From contig CADCXA010000008.1 in the NCBI GenBank assembly GCA_902806565.1, forward strand, positions 558,001 through 622,000: DNA of 64,000 bases, read 5' to 3'. The notes under the pieces were generated by a model. It worked only from the letters and a program-made list of their open reading frames with translations, had not been told where the DNA came from and searched no databases. Origin of the DNA: Hypoxylon rubiginosum. Taxonomy: Eukaryota; Ascomycota; Sordariomycetes; Xylariales; Hypoxylaceae. This document shows, in pieces, positions 46,169 through 57,799 of the stretch (within the stretch, counting starts at the first letter, position 1; each line of letters starts with the position of its first letter). The position numbers and the translations under genes were made by a program.

Positions 46169-48354
46169 GTCGATGACCTCGAGTACATAGTAATAAGGTA
46201 TCTAGCTAGGTACTACCATATGCCGAGGCCTACCAGGTAGGTACTAAAGCTTACCTACATCATTTCCTCGCCCATAATAGCGGGGACGGTGAAAGCAGGG
46301 GGCTAGCAACCGGGGTCGTCTTCAGATGGTATATCGTACGCTTCGATTTCCCTTAGTACGGTAATTTTCTTGTCAACGCTTGTCTTGTCGAGCCTTTTTA
46401 TTTTCATTCCAACTCTTCGGTATAAACAAAACTCTGGAGAACCCTAGAAGCCGGCTTCCCATTACCTCTTACAGCTTCAAGTATAGTAGATATTTACTTC
46501 ACGTACTACCTAGGAGGTATGTATACGGTGTAACGACAGCGGACAGATGGTCAGCAGTCCCACCTCACGTTGGATTTAAGCTTATAACTACCTAGGTAGG
46601 TTAAGAACCATTCATTGCGGTCTTCTACATACCTAGTAAGATCACCACGTGAAAAAACCGGGAAGGGAAACATCGGCATTTGAGCGAAGCGCCGTAGGGC
46701 TGAGGTGAGGTGAGTATACGCGTTCCCCCCCACGAACACTCATCACCTATATCGTTCGTGAGCCCTATACCTACCTAACCTATGCCTAAGGTACCCGAAA
46801 TAATATGACGCAGCCCGCCCGCCTCCGATAACAGGAATCCTTTTCACGTAAACAGCTGGGCCCCATGAGCCCGGCGCCCGGGCGGGGCGAATCAGTTTAG
46901 ATTAATTGGTTCTCCCCCTGCTCAGCCCCGGGGCCTTGGCTTTGGGCTGATCAGCCAGCCAGCCAACCACCCTCTCGGAGTTCTGTATTACGTGCGGCGC
47001 AGGGGGGCAGAAAACCACGATCGTGTTGGTTCCGGGGAGTTAGAGAATTTACGTACGGCGTGTTGCTTAATCACACCGTCACAAGAAAGAATAAGGCCTT
47101 ACCTATCATCACATCGCAGGCCCGCCATTTGTTATGTAGGTATTGCCGTGCCCCCGACGTCGAGATATTAGAACACGGAGGTGGCGCGCCTTTTTTTTTC
47201 CGCGGCACGGCAGCCAATGAGCAGCAGCAGCAGACGAGAGAGAGAGAGTCGTATCCGACGGTTAGCTGCTGCCTTTTCGAAAGCGACTGGTTCGTGGTTC
47301 TTGATTGGGCGCGGTGTGTGGGTTTGCGGCTCAGATCCTTCTCATTGCGATGGGGGATGGGATGGGTAACACAACTTCAATCCAGGACCCAGATCCCAAC
47401 GGACCAGTCCTATTGGTCGGCGCCGCGCTACAGAAAAATGGAAATGGGGTGTGTGATGTTGTTGGGTAAGAGGTAGGTAAATGTTTCTTCAGCTCCGGGG
47501 GATGAGGAGGAAGGAACCGGGTCATGTGCTGTTACTACCACGGATCCAAGCCCAGAACATTGAATCCTTCGAGCAATATTTCGCTACGCCCCGGCTTGCT
47601 GGTTGTGATGTATTTGTGATTTATTTGTGATGGGTGTTTCGGGGTGTGTCACGCACACACACACACCCCCGTATGCTTTCTCCCCATATAAGAGAAACCG
47701 TATGATTGTTCGCCCGGGTAGTCACGTTTTGTGGCGCGGAGGATTTCATCTTGGTTGGCAGTTATCCTGGTGGTGGTAGTGGTGGTGGTTAGGAAAGGTG
47801 GCACCTGATTCGACACGCGAGGAACCCATACGCGAAACGCTGCTGGAGTTGCGGGTCGGGGCTGGTCTTCTACCATGTATGATGTGGTGAGCGATAACCT
47901 GACGGCCCTGGCGTTTTCTTTTTCTTTTCTTTTCGGTTTTGGCGCAGCATCTTACATCAGTGTTGGTTCAGCACCCCCTTTGTGTGTCTGAGGTGATAGA
48001 GCGTGACCCCTTTCAGGCAACACTACCGATATGTCAGATAGCTGCGCCGTGCTGGCTCGAGATCTGTCCTACTTTCGTCGACGAGTCGACTCATCGGCTG
48101 TTGGGTAATAGTTCGTTTCCTGGGAAAAGGGGGTGGGAGGGCAGCATCGCCTAGCCGAGGATGGACGCCGTGGCGTATTTAAAGGGTGGTGGGTGAGCGC
48201 TCTCTTTGGTCAGGGCAGAGCTCAATATATCGGTTTGTGTCACTTATAGCTTATTATTCAGGGTCGAAGACATCTCAAGATATAGTCTGTCATCTCTTTC
48301 TTGGTATTATCGAGATTTCATCTTAGATCGTTTGAACTCGACCCCCTAGTGACG
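46169..48354. other. Intergenic, P450 promoter side
   Basis: 2.2 kb without a supportable gene. TAGGTA/ACCTAGG words cluster at about 46200-46255, 46507-46520, 46592-46600 and 46770-46795. Further on there are CAG triplets at about 47223-47232, GAGA units at about 47236-47247, a CA run at about 47650-47666 and GGT units at about 47769-47788. The last 200 bp look like a Pol II promoter. Confidence 0.55.
48176..48183 (+). promoter_or_regulatory. TATA box of the P450 gene
   Basis: TATTTAAA lies 172 bp before the start codon, followed by a pyrimidine-rich leader (TCATCTCTTTCTTGG) just ahead of the ATG. Confidence 0.6.
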
Positions 48355-50256
48355 ATGGCACTGAATATGCTTACTGCGGGTATAGCCGCAGTGTTCATGG
48401 TAATTCGCTTCCTGCCCTGTCAGTCTATACCATCACAGATGCTGACATAAACTTACTTACTAGGGAATTATCTACTGGATTTGTTGGTGTATATACTGCC
48501 TTTGGTTCCACCCTCTTGCAAAGTATCCAGGGCCAAAAGCCGCTGCTATTTCTGAGGTATACTTGGAATTTACTACTCGATCGTCTTCCTTGATATGTCG
48601 TGGGAGTTATATACTAACTGGTCGAATTCCAGATCTGGTTCGTATGGGCGTGGACTACCGGCAGATACCCGTATATCCTGGAGGAGGCCCATAGGAAATA
48701 TGGTATTGCCCCTGAACCTAAATCAAAGGGATAAATTCACTCTCCTAAAGGACCTTAACTAATATAAACATAACTATATAGGGGACGTCATACGTATATC
48801 GCCAAATGAGCTCTCGTTCGCTACGGTGCAAGCCCACCGAGATATCTACTCGACGCCGTCGAGGACGCGCAAGCCATTCCTAAAGTGCGACAAGTTTTAC
48901 AACAACGGCGACGTGACCAACCTCTTCTACGAGCTAGATCCCGTCGAGCACGGCAAGATGCGTAAGATTCTAGCGCCGGGTTTCAGCGGCGGTTCGATCA
49001 AGAAGCATGAACATATCATCCATCAATACGTAGACATGTTCGTCCGCAAGGTCACCGAGCTGAGCGCGGCGCGGCGCGGCTTGGGCATCGATGCCAACGA
49101 GGCTATTCCCTGGCTGGCTTTCGACGTGATGGGTAAGCAACATATGCACGCCACAAGCTGGACTATCTTATTTTACGTGGGATATCGCTAACGGTCCCTA
49201 TCGTTAGGGGAGCTGACGTTCGGAGAGTCCTTCGACGCCGTGGCGAAGGGGGAGACGCACATGTGGATCACGGTCCTCAACGACAGCGCGCACGCGGCCA
49301 TCCTCCCGAGCTTCGTCCGCCGGGCGCCGGCCCTCATCCTGGCGATGCCGTTCATGCTCTCCCTGTCGGCCATCCGGAACCTGCGGAAGCACTACGCGTA
49401 CACGCTGCAGACCGTGCGGAGGCGGCTGAGCCGCCCCCCCTCCGCCGACCGCGACCTCTTCGCGCCGATGCTGGAGCGAGGAGGCGGCGTCGACGAGAGG
49501 CACCTCGTCGCGCTCGCGCAGGCCATGATCATCGCCGGCGCCGACACCGCGACGAACGTCATGACCACGGCGCTGTACTTCCTCTGCACGTCGCCCGTCG
49601 CCATGGCCAAGGTCGAGGCCGAGGTGCGGGCGCTGAAGTACGAGCAGCTGACCGGGGATGAGCTGCCGCAGCTCAGGTACCTGAACGCCGTCATCGAAGA
49701 GGCCAGTAAGTAATATGCGGTGTTTTTTTTTTCGTCTTTCTTTACTACAGTTATGCTACCCCAAAGTGAGATCGTCACGCGGCCATTCATACTGACATAA
49801 GATGATGCAGTGAGATGCTTCCCGCCAATCGCCTTCGGGCTGCCGCGCATTTCGCCCGGGGAGACGATCGACGGGCACTATATCCCGAAGGGCGTGAGGG
49901 TCTCCGTCTCTCACTGGGTCCTGAACCACAACACGCAGGTCTGGGACAGGCCGTACGAGTTCAGGCCCGAGCGGTGGCTGAAGAACGACGGCGGCTCGTC
50001 TCTGGAGAAGAGCTCGGAGGCGGCGCACTTCCCGTTCAGCACCGGGCCCAGAAGCTGCCTGGGCATGGCGCAGGCCTATCTCGAGATGCGCATCACACTG
50101 GCAAAGTTGATCCACGCTTGCGACATGCGGATGACGAAAGACCCCGGCGATTGGATCGGCGCTGCCCAGATGCATATGATGTGGAAGAGGGCGCCGTGGA
50201 TGGTACATTTTGAACGACGCGACGAGGATGATTCGAGTCGGCTCGAGAAGTATTAA
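48355..50256 (+). CDS. Cytochrome P450 monooxygenase, CYP65-like
   Basis: Membrane-bound haem monooxygenase. Six exons: 48355-48399, 48464-48556, 48633-48702, 48782-49132, 49208-49705, 49811-50256; all introns are GT-AG and the phases agree, for 500 aa. An N-terminal anchor (GIIYWICWCIYCLWF) precedes HPLAKYPGPK, the usual hinge. The I-helix motif AGADTAT, the ExxR motif (EAMR, created only by splicing exon 5 to 6), PERW (FRPERW) and the haem loop FSTGPRSCLG with Cys435 are all intact. The opening and the GDVIRISPNELSF segment resemble isotrichodermin C-15 hydroxylase-type (CYP65) P450s, which act on sesquiterpenoids and other secondary metabolites; the substrate cannot be read from sequence. 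Its 3' end faces the farnesyl diphosphate synthase gene, 256 bp away. Exon 5 is sharply GC-richer than exons 1-3. Confidence 0.94.
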
Positions 50257-50512
50257 AGAAAAAAAGGGAGACGCTATTCTAAACTAAACTGTTTTAGTAA
50301 ACCGTTACGGCCTCCTCTTCCAGGGTGAAGTAGATATTACTTGTCGCGAGACCGGAAAGAGTATTATTTTCATGTCTTTTTCTAGTTAATTATCTAACGT
50401 CAATTCGAATTAATATCCCTACCGTGAAGGCGCCCTTTTTGCTATGCGATTCGATAATAAGGCAGATAAACAGACACCTCTATCAGCCGCGGTTCTTTTC
50501 ATTTCGGTTTCC

Positions 50513-51708
50513 CTACTTGCTTCGCTTGTAGATCTTTGACAGGAACGCCTCGAAAACGCCCTTCTTCAAGCCTTCGCTCTCGTCCAGCTGCGAGATCAGC
50601 TGTCTGATCTCCCCGACTCGCTTCTCCTCGTAATCCTGGTAGAGCTTCTCCAGCTTCATCTCGTCGTACAGCTTCTTGATTTCGGCCTCGTGCGCCTTGT
50701 CCTTCTTGCCGTAGTGTTCCTCGAGCGTCTTTCGCTGCTCGGGCGTCGCCAGCTTCAGGGCCTGGTTAACCAGCCAAGAGCACTTGTTGTCTTGAATATC
50801 CGTGCCGATCTTGCCAATGTGCTCAGGCAGACCAAAGTTGTCGAGATAGTCATCCTGCACCTGGAAGTACTCGCCCATGGGAATGAGGATGTCATGTGCT
50901 TGCTTTAGGTTCTTAGGGGTGGCGATGTTAAGTTGGTGTAGTGCCAGGGCAACCGGCAGGTAGAAGCTGTAATACGCGGTCTTGTAGATGACGATAAAGG
51001 TGTACTTCTCCAGACTGAAGTTGTCGAGATTCACTACGTCTTCCGGGGCGGTGAGAAGGTCGCATAGCTGGCCGAGTTCGGTTTGAAGACTGACTTCGTG
51101 GAACAGCTCAATCATGTCCACATAGGCCGGGTGGGTCCTGAAGTGCTTCTTGAGCAGAGTATAGATGGCGGACTCGAGCATGAAGGCGTCGTTGATGGCA
51201 ACCATGCCGACACCCTCTTGACGGTACCAGCATGGCTTTCCACGGCGGGTAATGCTGCCGTCCATAATATCGTCGGAGACGAGGAAGAAAGCTTGCAGAA
51301 GCTCAATCATCCATCCCAGAGTCGCAGCCTTGAAGTATTCGTCTTCAGACAACTCCTTGTTGAGAAGGACAGACACAGAGTCGGGGACGGACATGCCACG
51401 ATTGCATTTTCCACCGAGCGTGTTGATTTCGAGCACCTAGATATAGGTTAATACGTAGGCTCATAGTAACCGAGTATATAAATATTTCAACGGTCGGTCA
51501 GAGTCAGAGTGATGGATAACATGGTTGGTTATACACGACGATAGATGATAGTATGTATTTTGAAATAGAGTATAGTAGAGATCCTGACCTTCTTATACCA
51601 GTCTTGCTGCTCCTGGGGCAGATTGTACTGTTTTACCCAAGCCAGGAGGTCCTCTTCAAGCTTCGGGAAGACTGACTCGAACTCCTTGAGGGTAGTTTTC
51701 TTAGCCAT
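50513..51708 (-). CDS. ERG20: Farnesyl diphosphate synthase
   Basis: Condenses IPP with DMAPP and GPP to farnesyl diphosphate, the branch point to sterols, prenylated proteins and terpenoids; cytosolic. Exon 1 (51589-51708) encodes 40 residues ([20 protein letters not shown]...). Exon 2 (50513-51436) begins [14 protein letters not shown]. The 152-nt intron has an unusual GTCAGG donor, but the phase and family sequence fit exactly. The product is 347 aa, the standard fungal length. The first Asp-rich motif [16 protein letters not shown] and second motif DDYLDNFG are intact, as are [15 protein letters not shown] and the terminal KIYKRSK. The aromatic pair before the first motif ([11 protein letters not shown]) fits an FPP rather than a longer-chain product. 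Whether this is the single housekeeping copy or a cluster paralogue is not decidable here. Confidence 0.97.
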
Positions 51709-52305
51709 TTTTGGTTATCAGGTTCCCAGTAGTATCTCGACTAGTAGGAATTATGTGAGTAAGTAGTCAAGGAAAGCGACTTCGAAGACGAGGTACGAGA
51801 AGGTAAATAAAGGGGAAATGAGGACAGGCCAGCTAGCGAAGTTAGTCGTAGTTTCTTAGGAGTTAAATATTGCCAGCGTTGAGGGTTGAGGGGCTCAGGG
51901 GAGAACCCCACCATAATATTGAATTGAATGCAGGGACCCATTGCCGATCCCTACCATAAGAAGCGTTATCATTATCATTAGTCTCTCGTTATCGTTATCG
52001 CTATCGTTATCGTAGAAATAACCCAGGTCAATATTGACTTACGAGGGGCAACCTGAGCTCTGATTGATCTAAGAATAAACTGCAAGATCGAAAGCCGAGA
52101 TTCTCCTTAAGACATGATACGGTTTTCCTCAACGCAGATTTGCCTAGAAGCTTGTTTTCATGCGAATCATCCTATATCAGACGCTTTATAGCTGAAGTTT
52201 GTCCCGAAATTAAGCTACAACGCGTTTCCCAAGCTGTCGCGTCGCACAGCGCATTTCACGCTCTGCAAGCTCCAACCCACGCCGATACTTGCATAACGTG
52301 TCGCC
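51709..52305. promoter_or_regulatory. Divergent promoter of ERG20 and APC8
   Basis: 597 bp between two outward-facing start codons. It includes an imperfect TATCGT/TATCAT tandem (about 51965-52014). No clear TATA box. Confidence 0.5.
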
Positions 52306-54456
52306 ATGTCTCTCACTGATCGGGAGAAATCCCAACTTCGAAGCTCTCTACAAGATGCCGTTATCAAATGCTCAGAAAGATGCCTTTACCAATCGTCAAA
52401 ATGGTATCTCTCCTATATCCTATCTCCTGTTCATTGCGACACAACGTGCGGATAGCTACAGACACTAATCCTGTTTACCACCTAGGGCAGCCGAACTTCT
52501 CGACGCCATACCTGAACCTGAGACATCCCTCGACGACTCGCAACTCTCCGATGCTACTCCTGGATACCCATCGGCTGCATTGATCCCGAATACGGACCCA
52601 GTCGAGGCAGCCCTAGAAGCTAGGGAGATTAATAGATACCTCTTGGCCAAGACCCTTTTCGACTGCCGAGAGTTCGATCGCTGCGCTGCAGTCTTTCTAC
52701 CCGATTCTACTCTCTCTGGCGTGCTGACCTCCAAAGAACCCAACAATGCGACGCCCAAGGGAAAGGGGAAAGGCAAGGCTACAGCTACAGCCCCTAGCTC
52801 GAGAACAAGTACTGGAGAGGTGCTACCACAGATAAGCCAGCGAAGCCTATTTCTTGCTCTCTATGCCAAGTATCTTTCGGGGGAGAAGAGCAAAGATGAA
52901 GAAGCTGAGATGGTTATGGGGCCTCAGGATATCGGCGCATGCATTAATAAGCAGCTGCTTACCGTCAGTCGTGTTCTGGAGGCCTGGTTCGAGCAGCGGA
53001 GACCGGAAGAGGGTGACGAGATTGAAGGTAGCCAAGGGTGGCTTGAATACCTCTACGGCATGGTACTCGCGAAAGAGAAGAATGAGGAGTTGGCCATGTA
53101 CTGGCTCGTCCGTAGCGTACACCTATGTCCTATGAACTGGGGCTGTTGGCTGGAGATGACCGGACTTATATCACGAGTTGAAGACGTACGTTGCTATCTA
53201 AAACTATTTCTTGCAAGCTCATTACTAACCCAGCGCAGCTCAACCGAATCATGCCTCGTCTACCGCAGAATATTGTCTCCTTCATGTTTCACATTCATAC
53301 GTCGCTTGAATTATACCAACATGATGCTAACCTTGCTAATTCTCTTGATCAACTCCTTAGCATCTTTCCCACGTCATCATTCCTCCTTACATGCGATGCT
53401 CTACTCTCCTACCACGCGAAGGACCTTGTCGCCGCCGAACAGCACTTTAGCCGCATACTCTCATTGCATCCGCGCCGGCTTGACTCCCTCGACCATTACT
53501 CTAACATACTCTATGTCATGAACTCACGACCAAAGCTTGCCTTCTTAGCGCACCTATGCAGCAGTGTTGATAAGTTCCGGCCCGAATCCTGCGTAGTCAT
53601 TGGCAACTACTATTCATTATTATCCCTTCACGAGAAGGCGGTGCAATACTTTCGCCGGGCACTGATGCTCGACCGCTCATGCCTATCTGCTTGGACGCTA
53701 ATGGGGCACGAATATGTCGAACTCAAAAACACGCATGCCGCCATCGAATCATATCGCCGAGCCGTAGATGTCAACCGAAGAGACTATCGCGCGTGGTACG
53801 GATTAGGGCAGACGTACGAAGTGTTGGAAATGCACGCATACGCGCTATGGTACTATAAGAAGGCGGCCGGACTTAGACCCTGGGATGGAAAGATGTGGAT
53901 GGCCGTCGGTTCCTGCCTCCAACATATGGGCCGCAACCAAGACGGAATCAAGGCGCTGAAACGCGCATTGCTCGCCGAGAGTTATTACGAGACGGGCAGC
54001 GATGCCGGCGTGGTCGGGATGCCGGGCAACTTCCGCGGCATGCACATGGACCCAGAGATCCTGCTACAGATCGCCAGCATGTACGATGGCATCGGCGAGG
54101 AGGACGACGCGAAAGCATACATGGAGATGTGCGTGGCGCAGGAGGACGGCGGCACGGGCGATAGCATCGCGATCCACAACGACTCGACAGGCGAAGTCTC
54201 GGACGACGAAGGAGGCGGCGGCGAGCGCGGCGCGGCGCGGGGCACCGGCGACGGCGGCACCGGGGTCACGGCTGCCACCAGCAAGGCGCGCATGTGGCTC
54301 GCGCGGCACGCGATGCGGACCGAGGACTACGGCACGGCCAACCGGCTCGCCGGCGAGCTGTGCCAGGACGGCGTCGAGGTCGAGGAGGCCAAGGCGCTCA
54401 TCCGCGAGGTCCGGTCCCGCATGGAGGCTAGCGGGATGAGCTTGCCAACCATGTGA
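52306..54456 (+). CDS. CDC23: Anaphase-promoting complex subunit 8 (Cdc23)
   Basis: TPR scaffold subunit of the APC/C ubiquitin ligase, needed for mitotic exit. Exons 52306-52403, 52486-53185 and 53239-54456 are joined at GTATCT...CCTAG and GTACGT...CGCAG borders, for 671 aa. The N-terminal Apc8 domain (about 8-260) has AALEAREINRYLLAKTLFDCREFDRCAAVF, LYAKYLSGEK and WLEYLYGMVL. TPR repeats follow from about 290 to 580, with the conserved pairs RPESCVVIGNYYSLLSLHEK, AWTLMGHEYVELKNTHAAIE, AWYGLGQTYEVLEMHAYALW and MWMAVGSCLQHMGR. A Gly/Glu/Asp-rich insert (about 585-625) precedes the last helices. DNA from about 54090 onward becomes much richer in G and C. Confidence 0.95.
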
Positions 54457-54480
54457 GATGGATCAATCGATTGATCCATC
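54457..54480. repeat. 24-bp perfect palindrome after APC8 stop
   Basis: GATGGATCAATC followed directly by its reverse complement GATTGATCCATC, without spacer, beginning at the first base after the TGA stop. Confidence 0.9.
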
Positions 54481-57400
54481 AGTCATACACCTGTGAGATT
54501 TAGGAGTAGGAGCAGGAGGAGGGGCGCCAGGCGTATTAGTGGGAATTGGTAGGCATGGCATTTTAAAAAAGACTCAACGGATGGAAAGGGATGTACGAGC
54601 TACGATACTTTTTAATGAATAAACAATGGGCGATGATCAACCAATAGGCAATTACATATGTTGGTATCTTTCTCGGCGAGAAATACGCATTGCTAACTTT
54701 CGTCCCTTTGGGAAGGTGAAAGAAGTCTGTCTATGTGATCCGAGAATAGTCACCTAGTGCTAGTATTCAGAGCCTCGGCTTTCTATCAACCTCGAATACG
54801 GATATGGCCACTCGTTTTCACACCATTCACGGATTTCGTGTCGCAACGTAGCATATCTGCCTGGTAGACTGCCGTGCCTAACCTAGAGTGCACCGAGCGA
54901 GGAGGCCTATTATCCCAGGCGCGTGAAACGAGTCACTGGGCCGGGAGTCACTCGTATTTGAATTATATATATATAACTGTCCCGTTCGCTTCGTCTGGCT
55001 AGATCGAACTAGCCAGGTCTTTTGTAGTCATCGTGAGTAGCAAGCACCGTATCACTTACGACGGACCCTTGCATTCATCTGTCTAGTAGCTTCTATTGTG
55101 AGTGCTTTGGGATTGGTAGTTAGCCTTCTTAGTCAGACTTGCTGGATGACGAGCAAGAAGCGAGAAAAGTGTGCGTGCGTGTGTGTGGATTGATGGGTAG
55201 GGGGTAGGGGGTAGGTGGGTAGGTGGTGAGAAGGGAAATCTTAGATGCGTAGGGCTAAGTGACTAATCAGAATACGCCAACGCATGAGACACATGATGGA
55301 TGAGGTACGGGATGGGTAAGGGGAAGACTGAAAACTGGTTAGATTCTTTTCTCGTTTACGCGTTCGTACTGTTCTCGTTATTGTTCGTAGCAAATGGCGA
55401 AATAACGTTGTTCGGACTTAAGCGAACGGCACAGCTTCTAATATTGGCTCCCGTCGTGAGATTGTTCAACGAAGGAAGCTGATAGAACATTATAGCATGG
55501 GTTCCTCGGCCCGGCGATTTTTCTGCGCCGCTAAGATCGTACGGTCTTTGAGTGGTTATTAACGCTGAAGGCATATACTGAAGGAGCATAAATATCAGAT
55601 CTGTTATGGGTGAGTAGCCGCATTAGAAATCCCAAAAGATATCGGCTAGCTATCATCGGTCTACCGGATAGGGTAAGATAGCCTATTGATTTCTAGTAAC
55701 AGTTCGCGATGGGCGCCGTGACCAATACTGTTACGAGGTCACCTAATTGTCACGCCATAGCGTACGATGTGATTGGTATGTAACCAGGTAGCTATATACG
55801 GTGGTTGGCTTATTACTGTTGAAGGCTGTCAAGGCTTGTTGTTATGGCCGAGGCAGACCGGGCAGCCTACGGCAGAGACATTGTCTCTCTATGAAAACCA
55901 ATCATCGACCTTCGCTGTCCATCTCCTTATTACACGCATGTCTCTCTCAACCAATTCTCTCACCCAACGGACTTGTGGTCAAGTCATCGCGTGTAAGCGA
56001 GAGGAGCAATAAGAGAGAGAGACAGAGACAGATGACGATAGTTGAATTGTCGAATGCGTCTCTGCCCCGCGCCAGCTCTTTAGCTCTTTTAGCTCAACGT
56101 AGACAGCTGCAGGGCGGCAAACATAAATACGAGCTGGAGGGTCTTGGCGCGGAGCTGCAATCCACAGGCACACACAATCACATGCATATACCGTCGCATT
56201 CTGTCAGATAGTGAAAGATCCGGGTTGGCTCGATTTTCCCTTTTTGGGGTAGGACGAAAAGCAACAACATATATGGGGGAGAAAAAAACGGGAAGAAGAG
56301 ACGAGGAATAGTAAGAAGAAAAAGGGCGAATTGGAAACTTCCTGATGAGTTGTTCATTACGGCAGGCTCTGGTGATGGAGAGGGAAGATAGATAGGATAG
56401 CCTGTCAGGCCCGTCAGCACCGGTCCACGCAGCTATGTACCTTAGCCAGGACGAAAGAAGCAAAAGAAGAAAGCAGGGGGGTTGGGTTTTCATGCGATGG
56501 CACGGTCATATATACAGTTGATTAAATCTTAGTAGAGAGGCAGGTTTTGCTGCTGTTACTTTAGATTCTGAGGTCCATAGTCAGACAGATACCGGTTGAG
56601 GCCGGTAGAGGGGAAAAAGATGAAGAGGTAACAAAAATGACGAGAGACGTGGATGGATCGCAGCATGCATCCCATATCTACCTATGTACTATGGTAGAGG
56701 TAGGGGTACATGATCAGATCCTTACCTCGTGTGGATCTCGCTCACCTGCAAGAACCAGCCAACCAGAAAGCCCATTCGCTACACTTATCATGTTACTCAA
56801 CCACGCATTATGTTGCTTGTCTGTCTATCTTGACTGTGACTAGACTGACTTGCGCACATATATGTAGGTACTTTATGTCAACTCGGAGCCGTGTCCGTTG
56901 GCCCACCACCGCTGGGTCCTTCGCCTGTCAGCTTCTGTGCTGCCATGCAATGCATGATAAGAAGAAGAAGAAAGAAAACAGGAATGCAGGACCTGGCAGT
57001 TAGGACCTGCTCTAGCTCGAGGGGTAAGAAGGGTAAGAGGGCTCGAAGGGGGAGGAGGTCGGCTGTCCCAATCTGAAAGGGGAGGGAAGGGTTAGGTTTG
57101 AACTTGCTAGTAGGTGCAGGACGTAGGAACATGCGAGAACGAAGTCGTGCTTTGGTGTCGTGCGTTAAGGCTACCGTAGTCTTGTGTAATTCCGTGAGTG
57201 CAAGTCATGCTACTAGTAAGTAGCTTATTTCTGCCACATCGTCGGTGGCGCTGTATATTCTGAACGGTACCTTCATACCACTCTTGTCACGATGGCTCAC
57301 GTAGATGGTCAAAACTTGACATTTTGGTGATTAATGCTGTATTTTTTAAAGGTCTATATAACTCTCTTCATGTCTTCGCCATCCCCGGATACCGGGTTAT

Positions 57401-57655
57401 TAGGGAGCGTGGGTTCCGGCCGTGTCAGCAACGAATTAGCCATTAGCCAGTACGCGTAGATACACGCGCATAGATTAATATAATAGATGCAAAATCCTCC
57501 TGAACGCGAGCCTCAATATGTATAACTCCGTTTGCTTTCCTATGCAAGCCCTCATTGCCTCGTCAAAAAAAGCCGTCGTAAACAACATACCAAGTTTCCA
57601 AAACTTCCTTGGTTCAATGAGGGTATAGAACGCGTTCGTAAACAAAAAGCACTTC
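54481..57655. other. Gene-free region between APC8 and CCG-6-like genes
   Basis: 3.2 kb. It holds a TATATATATATA run at about 54964-54975 and, 20 bp on, an 8-bp hairpin CTGGCTAG/CTAGCCAG (54995-55016). GGGTAGGGGGTAGG units lie at about 55195-55225. Open frames to about 136 codons (55801-56211, 56089-56493) are mutually antisense and without motif. No gene called. Confidence 0.5.
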
Positions 57656-57690
57656 AAAACTCCGAGATGAGCCGATCATCTCGGAGTTTT
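57656..57690. repeat. Perfect 15-bp inverted repeat (hairpin)
   Basis: Left arm AAAACTCCGAGATGA (57656-57670), spacer GCCGA, right arm TCATCTCGGAGTTTT (57676-57690). It lies 110 bp beyond the stop codon of the CCG-6-like gene on its transcribed side, so it may fall in that gene's 3' UTR. Confidence 0.92.
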
Positions 57691-57799
57691 CCCAATAAAA
57701 TTCATCGGGAATCATCCGCTGCCTAGGTATTATAAAAAGATGAAAAAAGGGGGGTATCTGTAAAACTCAATTGCACGACGGTATATCGCAATACTTGAA

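Noticed and set aside
49263..49661. Overlapping Arg/Ala/Pro-rich frame in P450 exon 5
   Set aside because: It is off-frame in a GC-rich exon; the P450 frame has all family motifs.
55801..56493. Two antisense open frames of about 135 codons
   Set aside because: They overlap on opposite strands, lack motifs and lie in repeat-like sequence.
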